Positions 16,336 to 23,663 of a DNA stretch of 64,000 nucleotides are shown here, piece by piece (position 1 is the stretch's first letter; the number at the start of each line of letters is the position of its first letter). The stretch covers positions 248,001 to 312,000 of the forward strand of contig NZ_CTDZ01000009.1 in assembly GCF_001375555.1 (NCBI RefSeq), read 5' to 3'. The position numbers were made by a program, and so were the translations under genes. The notes beneath the pieces were generated by a model, which was not told the origin of the DNA, made no database searches, and saw only the letters and a list, made by a program, of their open reading frames with translations. Source of the stretch: Numidum massiliense. GTDB lineage: Bacteria; Bacillota; Bacilli; Thermoactinomycetales; Novibacillaceae.

Positions 16336-17946
16336 ATGAGTTGGGCATGGCAAGAATTGAGCCCGGGCGACAGTTGGACCGTGAAAACGCACCGTCCGCT
16401 GCAAGCTGCGGAGATCAGTGCGCTGATGCATTTGTACCAACCGATCATCGGGGTCGAAGCGGCCGCCCTATACATTACGCTTGCACTGCAGGGCAGTTTT
16501 TACGTTGCCGCGGAATCGCCTGCGCATACACACCGTTTTTTGCTAGGACTGCTAGCATTGCCCCTAGACCGCATCCTCGCAGCACGCCACAAATTAGAAG
16601 CAGTCGGCTTACTCAAAACGTTCAAACGGGGTGAGGAATTAGGCAATCACTACCGTTATGTCGTGATGCCACCGCTCGAACCGAGCACTTTTTTTAAGAC
16701 AGACGTGTTAAGTATTACGTTGTTGAACCGGTTAGGCAAAGAACGTTTTCGCTTTTTGCGGGAGCAGTTCACAGCGGGGGAGCAAGCGGAAGGGGAAACA
16801 GAGGCACAAGAAGTAACGAAAAAATTTGGCGAAGTGTTTACGAGCATTACGCCGTCCGAATTAACCGTCGGCGAGGACAGCGAGTTACAGCCGCTCGTCG
16901 CGCAGTTGGAAACGGCCGCCGCTACAGACGTTGAAACGGGGCCGAATTTTACAGGGGATACGCTAGACTGGTCGTTTTTAGAGGCACACGCCGCTGCCGT
17001 CGGGTCGCTTGAGGCATTGACGGCGGAAGAGCGAGACATCATCGCCGGGTGGGCTTTTTTTTATCAGTTGGAGGAAATAGAACTGGCTAAGGCACTGCAA
17101 AATCCACGCCTATACGATGAAGCAAACACGCTTAAGCTAGACCGCCTACACGCATTCATTAAGCAGGAGTATCGGTTTCGTTACGGCGTGGCGCCCGATT
17201 TACGCGTGAAGCAACCGATGGTGCCCGCTGTAGAGCCGTTGCCTGGGCCTACCGCTGATCGATCGACTGATCAAACGAAGAATCAATCGGCTGCCTCCCA
17301 TCCAGCGAATCAACCCGCTGCTTCTCATCCAGCGAATCAAGCGGCAGCTTCTCCCGACAGCCAAGCGGACGGCGGGCGCGGGACGGGTGAAGGTGCGCAA
17401 GGCGGGGAGCGACAGCCGCGGGAACAACAGAGCGTGGAAGACATGCACCGTCAGTGGTTGTCCAAACTGTCGCCACTGGAATTGTTGGAACGATATCAGC
17501 GCGGAGGAAAAATCCCCGAAGCAGACATCGAACTCGTCGAAGCGCTGTACGAACAGTATGGCTTACCGACGGGTGTCATTAACGTGCTCATCGAGTACGT
17601 GCTCTTGACCAACGAGTATAAACTACCGCGTCCGCTCGTAGAAAAAATGGCGGGACATTGGCGCCGCGCCAACGTAAAGACGGTGGAAGAAGCGCAGGCA
17701 TTAGCGCTACGGCAGCAACAACAGCCGCGGACTCGCGCAGGGCGGGACCCGTACACAAAGGCGCGGAAAGGGCCGTATGCGACAAAGGCAAAATCGCGCG
17801 GTACCTCCTCCGCCAGCCGCTCAACCGGGTCGCGGCGTGAACAGGCGCGCAATCCCGCGCGGAACGAAACGGAAGAAGTGACCGCAGAGGATGAGGCGCA
17901 GTTTGCGGCCATTTTGCAAAAGCTGCGGAAAAACAGAGGGGGGTAG
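16336..17946 (+). CDS. dnaB: Replication initiation and membrane attachment protein DnaB
   Basis: 536 residues. In Bacillota this DnaB (not the helicase) works with DnaD and DnaI to load the replicative helicase. The N-terminal winged-helix domain (about 1-120) begins with a typical LSPGDSWTVKTHRPL, and a DnaB/DnaD C-terminal helical domain is seen near 370-450 (LSPLELLERYQRGGKIPEAD). Between them is a long Ala/Gln/Ser linker with a degenerate SHPANQ-type repeat (17281-17350). The C-terminus is very basic. GGAGGG at 16321-16326 supports ATG 16336, with TTG 16333 as the alternative. It ends six bases before dnaI. Confidence 0.88.
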   Translation: MSWAWQELSPGDSWTVKTHRPLQAAEISALMHLYQPIIGVEAAALYITLALQGSFYVAAESPAHTHRFLLGLLALPLDRILAARHKLEAVGLLKTFKRGEELGNHYRYVVMPPLEPSTFFKTDVLSITLLNRLGKERFRFLREQFTAGEQAEGETEAQEVTKKFGEVFTSITPSELTVGEDSELQPLVAQLETAAATDVETGPNFTGDTLDWSFLEAHAAAVGSLEALTAEERDIIAGWAFFYQLEEIELAKALQNPRLYDEANTLKLDRLHAFIKQEYRFRYGVAPDLRVKQPMVPAVEPLPGPTADRSTDQTKNQSAASHPANQPAASHPANQAAASPDSQADGGRGTGEGAQGGERQPREQQSVEDMHRQWLSKLSPLELLERYQRGGKIPEADIELVEALYEQYGLPTGVINVLIEYVLLTNEYKLPRPLVEKMAGHWRRANVKTVEEAQALALRQQQQPRTRAGRDPYTKARKGPYATKAKSRGTSSASRSTGSRREQARNPARNETEEVTAEDEAQFAAILQKLRKNRGG

Positions 17947-17952
17947 AAACCG

Positions 17953-18891
17953 ATGCATTCGTTTCAAGATGCGGTGCGTTCACTGGCCGAACAATTGCCG
18001 CGTAAGCGAGGGGACAGTGCGGAGGCGCATTTACAAACATTGTTGCGCCACCCGCTCGTGCAACAGTTTCGGCGCGAGCACCCGGAACTTACGCGCGACG
18101 CATTCGAGCGCTCGCTCAACAGGATTGCGCAGTATGTACGAGAGCGGGATCATTGTGATCGCTGTCCAGGGCTAACGCAATGTCCGAATGTCGTTTCGGG
18201 GCACCAGCCTACTCTCGTGCCGTATGCCGGGTACATCGACTTACACGTGCAGCCTTGTGCACTCAAACGGCAAGAAGAGCAGGAAAAAAAGCGCCGGGCG
18301 CGCATTCGCAGTCACTACGTACCGGCAGACGTCTTGGCCGTAACGTTTGAAACGCTCGATTTTGACGGCGCGCGCAAGGAGGCGATCATCGCCGCATCGA
18401 CGTTCGCGGCGAGTTTTCAACCGTCAGAGCACGCACGCGGTCTTTACTTGTACGGCGACTTCGGCGTCGGAAAAAGCTGTATCGCCGCAGCAATGGCGCA
18501 CGAGCTAGCGCAACGGGACATTTCTGTATTTATGGTTTACGTGCCCGAGTTTTTTCGCGAGCTCAAAGAATCGCTACAAGATGGGTCCTCTGCGCACAAA
18601 ATTGAGGCAGTCAAAACGGTCGACGTGCTCATTCTCGACGATCTCGGAGCAGAAGTGATTTCCCCGTGGGTTCGCGACGAAGTGTTGGGCAGTATTTTGC
18701 AATATCGCGTAGCCAATAAGTTGGCGACGGTGTACACGTCTAATTTGTCTTACGAAGAACTGGAAGAGCATTTGGCGTATTCGCAAAAAAATGGGTTCGA
18801 GGCGTTGAAGGCGAAGCGCATCATGGAACGCATTCGCCACGAAACGGACGCGTACTACGTCGGTGGTCCTAACCGTCGCGGCGGCGCATAG
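17953..18891 (+). CDS. dnaI: Primosomal protein / helicase loader DnaI
   Basis: 312 residues. A cysteine-containing N-terminal helicase-binding region (CDRCPGLTQC from residue 68) precedes a AAA+ domain with Walker A GDFGVGKS (168-175) and Walker B LILDDLG (about 226-232), then a YTSNLSYEEL sensor segment. DnaI loads the replicative helicase at oriC with DnaB and DnaD. It is almost contiguous with dnaB and so translationally linked. The C-terminal ERIRHETDAYYVGGPNRR is typical. Confidence 0.93.
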   Translation: MHSFQDAVRSLAEQLPRKRGDSAEAHLQTLLRHPLVQQFRREHPELTRDAFERSLNRIAQYVRERDHCDRCPGLTQCPNVVSGHQPTLVPYAGYIDLHVQPCALKRQEEQEKKRRARIRSHYVPADVLAVTFETLDFDGARKEAIIAASTFAASFQPSEHARGLYLYGDFGVGKSCIAAAMAHELAQRDISVFMVYVPEFFRELKESLQDGSSAHKIEAVKTVDVLILDDLGAEVISPWVRDEVLGSILQYRVANKLATVYTSNLSYEELEEHLAYSQKNGFEALKAKRIMERIRHETDAYYVGGPNRRGGA

Positions 18892-18933
18892 CGGCGCGCA
18901 AAGAAAAAAAGATTGTCCTGTCGTAGCAGATGG

Positions 18934-19545
18934 TTATGCAAAGTAGATCTGGTATACGCCGATGGCGATAAGCAAGACGCCGGCAACGAGGTTTGAATAA
19001 CTACCGAACAACGTCTTGACTACCTTATTGCCGAGACTGGCGCCACCACCGAGAGCAAGCAATGAGAAAGCACCGGCTGCTAGCGTCGTCCAAAGCGGGG
19101 AAAGGCCTGCGGCCCCGGCGCCGATTCCCATGGCAACATTGTTTAAAGCGAGTGCTGTACCGAGCAAAAACGATTCTTTCCAAGAAATAACGGCGTTCGC
19201 GTCGCGGTCGGCAGTCGCGGGGTTGCGCAGCACGCTTGACAGTGAAGCTGGGACGTGGCTTACTGTTAAGGCGGTCATTTTTTTGTGCACGTTACTAATG
19301 ATCGACCAGAGCCCGATCGCGACGATGAACGTTCCGCCAGCGGTCTGAGCCCACCTCTCCGGAAGCAAATGGGTGAAAGTGTTCCCCGCCACTAGGGCGA
19401 CGTAAGTGACCGTCATCGTAATCGCGGCAATAATCGCGTTGGACAAGAGCGGAATGTGCGTGCGGCGGATGCCGAAGGAGATGCCGACAGCTAAGTTGTC
19501 TAAACTGGCGGCGGCAGCAAATAATAAAATGGTTAACGCGTTCAC
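18934..19545 (-). CDS. ytaF: YtaF, sporulation-associated MntP-like membrane protein
   Basis: 203 residues with about six transmembrane segments in two halves, each opening with an Asn/Asp-containing helix (AAAASLDNLAVGISFGIR and GTALALNNVAMGIGAGAAG), the pattern of the MntP/YtaF manganese-efflux superfamily. YtaF is annotated as a sporulation membrane protein in Bacillus, and its cargo is uncertain. GTG 19545 has a strong GGAGGGGG eight bases upstream. The neighbourhood near dnaI agrees with Bacillales gene order. Confidence 0.82.
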   Translation of the reverse strand: MNALTILLFAAAASLDNLAVGISFGIRRTHIPLLSNAIIAAITMTVTYVALVAGNTFTHLLPERWAQTAGGTFIVAIGLWSIISNVHKKMTALTVSHVPASLSSVLRNPATADRDANAVISWKESFLLGTALALNNVAMGIGAGAAGLSPLWTTLAAGAFSLLALGGGASLGNKVVKTLFGSYSNLVAGVLLIAIGVYQIYFA

Positions 19546-19701
19546 CGGGAAGACCCCCTCCGCAAGCCGTCAATCTCGTTACGCACCTAGAATATGCGGT
19601 AAAGACGCGATGCGTTCGCTGAAATCGCGTCACGTGGGGGACACGGTGGCTTACAACACTTGGCGTATTGATTACTAAATGAGGGCAGAGGTGAGCGCGC
19701 A

Positions 19702-20205
19702 ATGTGTCCCGAGCAAAGTGAGCAGCGCAACATCGATCAAAGTGAGAAGTGGTCGCCGTTATTAAAAGGCGATATTGGCAAAATTGCCGCTATGACCGCT
19801 CTGTTGCTGGGCGGCAACAACGAGCAACAGTTAATTGACGCTGTTAGAAAAAAAGGTTATTTAATTGTTACCGGCCATGTCGGCGCGATGGAATCACAAA
19901 AAGTCGTCGGCGCGATCGAGTCGGCGGCAAAGCGTTCGGCTCTCGTCGACAGTGACTTGTACCGGGAGCAACACGCGCTATACCACGCCTTGATGGAGGC
20001 GCTCTCCGGCATTAGTCGCGGGCAAATTTCGTTTGGCGGCGTCCTTCGTACAGTCGGTTTACGCTATACCGTCGTGCGCGGTTTAAAGTCGCCTGCTGCG
20101 CGTGCGGAAGGTGAGTGGATTGCCGTCGCTCTTTACGGCACAATCGGCGCGCCGATTAAAGGCGCAGAGCACGAAGTGCTCGGCCTCGGCATCAACCACA
20201 TTTGA
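19702..20205 (+). CDS. hutP: HutP, histidine-responsive RNA-binding antiterminator
   Basis: 167 residues. The core matches B. subtilis HutP almost block for block: MESQKVVGAIESAAKRS, HALYHALMEALSGISRGQ, VGLRYTVVRG, and the C-terminus ALYGTIGAPIKGAEHE to GINHI. The metal/histidine ligands His91, His95 and His157 correspond to His73, His77 and His138 of the B. subtilis protein. HutP binds UAG-repeat RNA with L-His and Mg2+ and lets transcription pass a terminator. Its N-terminus is about 18 residues longer than in B. subtilis. No hut catabolic gene is in this window, so the RNA target is elsewhere. Confidence 0.88.
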   Translation: MCPEQSEQRNIDQSEKWSPLLKGDIGKIAAMTALLLGGNNEQQLIDAVRKKGYLIVTGHVGAMESQKVVGAIESAAKRSALVDSDLYREQHALYHALMEALSGISRGQISFGGVLRTVGLRYTVVRGLKSPAARAEGEWIAVALYGTIGAPIKGAEHEVLGLGINHI

Positions 20206-20215
20206 ATAAAAGAAA

Positions 20216-20251
20216 ACCTCCAACTCCGGGCAAACGGAATTGAAGGTTTTG
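20216..20251. terminator. Bidirectional terminator between hutP and the peptide gene
   Basis: AAAACCTCCAACTCCG pairs with CGGAATTGAAGGTTTT around a short loop with two mismatches. T-runs lie on both strands, so it can end hutP transcription and that of the minus-strand regulator-peptide pair. Confidence 0.7.
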
Positions 20252-20275
20252 TGCGGGTACTTGCCACAACTGTCG

Positions 20276-20371
20276 CTACATCACGATCGGATAAGCTTCG
20301 CCGAACAAATAATCGGGAGTCCGCAGCACGAACAGAATAGCGGTCACGATACCCACTAACATATTCGCCAT
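20276..20371 (-). CDS. Small hydrophobic peptide (31 aa), candidate signalling peptide of the RNPP type
   Basis: A 31-codon frame opening with MANMLVGIVTAILFVL, a short hydrophobic export-like segment, and ending RTPDYLFGEAYPIVM. Its ATG overlaps the TAA of the regulator gene by one base (TAATG), and AAGGAGGT lies eight bases upstream, among the best ribosome-binding sites in the window. Small frames of this design directly after an HTH-TPR gene are the hallmark of PlcR-PapR, NprR-NprX and Rap-Phr systems, in which the peptide is exported, trimmed and re-imported to bind the TPR domain. No homology to a named peptide is recognised. Function is inferred from architecture. Confidence 0.7.
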   Translation of the reverse strand: MANMLVGIVTAILFVLRTPDYLFGEAYPIVM

Positions 20372-21693
20372 TAAACGATACCTCCTTCCAGTAAGCTTTC
20401 TTTTTCAATCGTGTAAAGTTCATCCGTATACTTGCGGAACTTCTCCTTATCGCTTTTCTCGTACAGTTGGGCCAACCAGACAGTCGCTTCCCGCAGCTCT
20501 TTTGTAAAGGAGTGCCTTTTCGCAAAACTGTAGGCGGTTTCCAAGACGTCTTTGGCATTGTCTGTCTCTTTACACGTCAAATAAACTTTCGTCAAAGACA
20601 ATAGCGACTCCACTAAATACTTTTGGTTACCTGCCTTTTTGGAGAGAGCGATCGCCTCATGCAAGTACGTTTTCGCTTGGCTGTAATTGCCCCGCTTGGC
20701 GCAAATTTGTCCGAGAAACATATAGGATCGAATGAGAAACTCGTCTTCCAAATGTTTTTGCTTGATCGCGACCGACGTTTCAAAGCACAGTTCCGCCATG
20801 TCGTAGTTGCCGAGCAAGAAATAGTTCTCCCCGAGGTTGTTCCACACGATACCCGTCAGTTTTGGGTCATTCGTCAAGTGCAAAAACTTTTGCGCTTCCT
20901 TGAGGGATTCGAGTGCGTCGTTAATGTTGAAGTAGTTTTGTTGAATGATCGACTTTAAAATGTACACGTTAATCATGCTGGAATAGTCGCCGTTTTCTTT
21001 AGCGATGGCGAGTGCTTGCGACGTTAATCCGTACGCTTTATTCGCTTTCCCCATGCTTTCGTAAAACAACGCTAAATTGTACAGTTGACGCCCTTTTAAA
21101 TAGCGCCGTTCCCCGGTCGCCTCGAAGGTGTGTAACGCTTTGTTCGTGTGCTTAATGGCGTTGTTGTAGTTGCCTTGGTGGTAAGCGATGTAACCTAAGT
21201 TACCATAAGCTTCGGACACGAGGTTACTGTCCGACGGTACGTCGAACTCTTCGCAGCGGCGGATGACATTGTGAAATTCCCACTCAGCGCGGTCAAACTT
21301 TTTTTCGTACATAAACAGTTTGCCGCGGTACAGACTGAGGCGGCACGTATGCACGGCATTGCTCATTTTCTTCACTTCTTGCTCCAATGCTTTCAGACGC
21401 TCGTCGGCCTCGTCAAAACAGTTGTTCAAAATTAGGGCGTTCACTTGATTTAGTTTAACGGTAAAAAAGTCTTCGAGCTCGGATTCCTCCTGCTCGACAT
21501 CGAGCAACTCAGCTAAATTTATGCCAAGTTTGTGCAAAATGTAATCCAGCTTTTTTTGCGAGACGTTGCGGGTGATCCCGCGTTCGATATTGCTGATCGT
21601 CGGTACGGACAACGTCGGACCAGCTATATCTTGCAACGTTAACCCGAGTTCTTTTCGCTTCCGTCGAATGAGTTCTCCTACATGGTGCTTCAC
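20371..21693 (-). CDS. HTH-TPR transcriptional regulator (RNPP-like)
   Basis: 440 residues. Residues 1-62 form a Cro/CI-type helix-turn-helix (GELIRRKRKELGLTLQDIAG, VPTISNIERG). The remainder is a superhelix of tetratricopeptide-like repeats (for example AYGNLGYIAYHQGNYNNAIK, WNNLGENYFLLGNYDMAELC, MFLGQICAKRGNYSQAKTYL). This is the layout of peptide-binding RNPP regulators such as PlcR and NprR. GTG 21693 has AGGGGGA eight bases upstream; a TTG seven codons earlier is less well placed. The stop overlaps the start of a 31-codon peptide gene, so the two are translationally coupled. Target genes are unknown. Confidence 0.85.
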   Translation of the reverse strand: MKHHVGELIRRKRKELGLTLQDIAGPTLSVPTISNIERGITRNVSQKKLDYILHKLGINLAELLDVEQEESELEDFFTVKLNQVNALILNNCFDEADERLKALEQEVKKMSNAVHTCRLSLYRGKLFMYEKKFDRAEWEFHNVIRRCEEFDVPSDSNLVSEAYGNLGYIAYHQGNYNNAIKHTNKALHTFEATGERRYLKGRQLYNLALFYESMGKANKAYGLTSQALAIAKENGDYSSMINVYILKSIIQQNYFNINDALESLKEAQKFLHLTNDPKLTGIVWNNLGENYFLLGNYDMAELCFETSVAIKQKHLEDEFLIRSYMFLGQICAKRGNYSQAKTYLHEAIALSKKAGNQKYLVESLLSLTKVYLTCKETDNAKDVLETAYSFAKRHSFTKELREATVWLAQLYEKSDKEKFRKYTDELYTIEKESLLEGGIV

Positions 21694-21764
21694 CGCATAT
21701 CTCCCCCTAAGCAATTGTTTTTTCCTGAGCAGCGACTACCGAAACATTCCGCTATTTATAAACA

Positions 21765-21794
21765 ATTATAAAGAGAGATGCACCGTTTTGTAAA
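21765..21794 (-). promoter_or_regulatory. Promoter of the HTH-TPR regulator/peptide pair
   Basis: On the minus strand: -35 TTTACA (21789-21794), 18-base spacer, -10 TATAAT (21765-21770). About 70 bases separate the -10 from the GTG at 21693. The flanks are AT-rich. Confidence 0.65.
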
Positions 21795-22214
21795 CTAAAT
21801 TTTTAGCTAAATTAAAAGTGTCGCTGTGCTGAGGAGAGGGTTAGCCAATACTGACAAAAGATTGTATCCGTTTACAAGGCAGGTCGCGGCGTTACCCGTC
21901 TCGTAAACGAGCGACAATTCGCGCTGTACCTTTACAGTATGGCGGCTTCTTGTCATTTATTCCGATTTGTCGCTATCATTTTATAGATGGACAGAAAATA
22001 ATTGTCTTAACAGAGCACTTGCCTCATTAAACGAAAATAATTAAAACCTAATGAGTAGGATTAATTGTAACGAGGCAATTAAATACGGTACGTTAAATTT
22101 GTCTAAATGGTGACAATGAGTCGTCGTGGCGAGTTAAACTACAAAGCTGTCTGTTTTTTTGATAGGATAGTAATATATATGGAAAGTATGAGTTCGTGTG
22201 GAGGAGGATCATCA
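21795..22214 (+). promoter_or_regulatory. Intergenic region with a candidate promoter for the secreted coiled-coil gene
   Basis: About 420 bases with no supported gene. A promoter is readable at -35 TTGTCA (21950-21955), 18-base spacer, -10 TATCAT (21974-21979), giving a leader of about 230 bases. An inverted repeat CTCATTA (22023-22029) / TAATGAG (22049-22055) lies in that leader. No riboswitch class is recognised. Confidence 0.4.
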
Positions 22215-22931
22215 GTGCGGAAAATCGCCCTAATGTCTTTATTGCTACTTTTGCTTGCGACCCCCGTGTTTGCCGCCGAACAGAAAGCTTCGCAGCAGCA
22301 GGCGCAAGACTGGAACAAATTAGTGAAGGGGCAGTACACGAGTAAGTACAAGGGAGACGACAGCTACGACGAAAAATACGTTAGCATTAGCAATTGGACG
22401 CTCATCGATGTCGATGCGTCGCCGTTAAAGGCAGACGATCAGGAGCAAATTGAAAAATTAAACGGCGAAATAGAGAAGGAGCGGCCAAAGGAAGAAGTGG
22501 CTCAGAAAAAAGTCGACGACCTGAAGGAGCTCGCCCGGAAAAGCTCTGACGACAACGCAAAAAAAGACGTCGAGTCGCTCTTGAAGAAGACGGAGAAAGA
22601 TTTAGAGAAAGTCCAAAAAGAAATTAAAGGGAAAGAAGATCAAGTGAAAGAACTAGCGGAAAAGGAATATCCGCAGCAAGTTGCCGTGGCAGTCGCCGAT
22701 GTTAACTTCGGGGGGAACACGCTCGGCACGATGACGAAAAGCGAGTACGTGTTCGTCAGCCCAGCCGACAACCAACAGTTAGAAGATTCCGCGGGACAAC
22801 AGTTCGCTGAAGTCGCCGACTTCTTGAAGAAAAACCCGATCGAGGCGCAACAGTACCACCACGAAACGTTAGGATTTGGGATGCTCGTGCTCGCGCTCGG
22901 CGGCTGGTGGGTCGTCAACCGCAAGTTGTAA
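22215..22931 (+). CDS. Secreted, membrane-anchored coiled-coil protein, function unknown
   Basis: 238 residues, family not recognised. A clear signal peptide (MRKIALMSLLLLLLATPVFA, cleavage probably after residue 20) is followed by a Gln/Lys-rich stretch and a highly charged Glu/Lys coiled coil at about 72-152. A globular segment (PQQVAVAVADVNFGGNTLGT to about 215) comes next, and a C-terminal hydrophobic helix (220-234) ends in NRKL. So it is probably held outside the cell membrane by its C-terminus. GTG 22215 has AGGAGG seven bases upstream; the longer open frame to 22107 lacks such a site. It may have its own promoter and ends before the thrS leader. Confidence 0.7.
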   Translation: MRKIALMSLLLLLLATPVFAAEQKASQQQAQDWNKLVKGQYTSKYKGDDSYDEKYVSISNWTLIDVDASPLKADDQEQIEKLNGEIEKERPKEEVAQKKVDDLKELARKSSDDNAKKDVESLLKKTEKDLEKVQKEIKGKEDQVKELAEKEYPQQVAVAVADVNFGGNTLGTMTKSEYVFVSPADNQQLEDSAGQQFAEVADFLKKNPIEAQQYHHETLGFGMLVLALGGWWVVNRKL

Positions 22932-23107
22932 GTGGAAGTGACTGTGTCATCACATCCAGCATGTGGTTTGGCATGTTGTTTAGTATCCAGTTTAGTATCC
23001 GGGCGAAAGTTCTTTTCGGATGAAGGCGACGATTAGTTTGTAGGCGAAGATGAGCCCGTCGTCATCTGTATGAGCTGTACGGCTAATGTTAATAATTAGT
23101 CTTACAG

Positions 23108-23145
23108 AACGAAGGTTGACGGAAGGAATAGACCTTCGTTACAAT
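23108..23145 (+). promoter_or_regulatory. thrS (first copy) promoter overlapped by a perfect inverted repeat
   Basis: -35 TTGACG (23116-23121), 18-base spacer, -10 TACAAT (23140-23145). The arms AACGAAGGT (23108-23116) and ACCTTCGTT (23132-23140) form a perfect 9-base inverted repeat that touches both promoter elements, as an operator would. No regulator is known to fit it. Confidence 0.6.
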
Positions 23146-23173
23146 AGTGACTAATATGAAGAGCGATAGATGT

Positions 23174-23624
23174 AAGCGATGAGAAGGACAACGGTGTGGA
23201 AGCTCCGGTTGCCAGAGAGAGGGATCGCGGCTGCAAGTCCCTTAACACGGTTCCCACACTTACCCCCTTGGAGCTGCAGTAGGAAAAACTATGGCACTTC
23301 GCGTGAACGACTGCGCGGGGAGTCGCCTCGGCTCATGCGATCTGTCGCATTGGTACGGGTGACTGTCCGCTTTGGCAGACGGTGCCGGTCGCATCGACAG
23401 ACAGACGGTGCGATGAAGGTGGGGCGATGCACGTGGATCGTGCATGTAGTCTTGGCCAGCGACGCGCAAGTGCTTTCGATAGTGAGTAACTGCTGCCGGT
23501 GTAAACCGTTAGAGACGATTAGAGGGCTTGCCTGACCGTGACCGATGACGGTATGTTAGGCATGCTGAATAAGGGTGGAACCGCGACGCACACGTCCCTT
23601 GCCGGGATGTGGTGCGTTTTTTTA
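23174..23624 (+). promoter_or_regulatory. T-box leader of the first thrS gene, Thr (ACC) specifier
   Basis: The T-box AGGGTGGAACCGCG is at 23572-23585. It is followed by a terminator whose arms pair ACGCACACGTCCC with GGGATGTGGTGCGT before a T-run (to 23624). In stem I the specifier ACC (23262-23264) lies five bases before GGAGCTGCAG, the same spacing seen in the other leaders of this window. Uncharged tRNA-Thr should stabilise the antiterminator and switch on thrS. Confidence 0.9.
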
Positions 23625-23663
23625 TTTTTGAATCTAACGATCGTTTAAGGAGTGGAAAGACGA

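Noticed and set aside
23179-23535. A 118-codon frame in front of the first thrS
   Set aside because: It runs through T-box stem I and the specifier loop, has no ribosome-binding site and an implausible composition.
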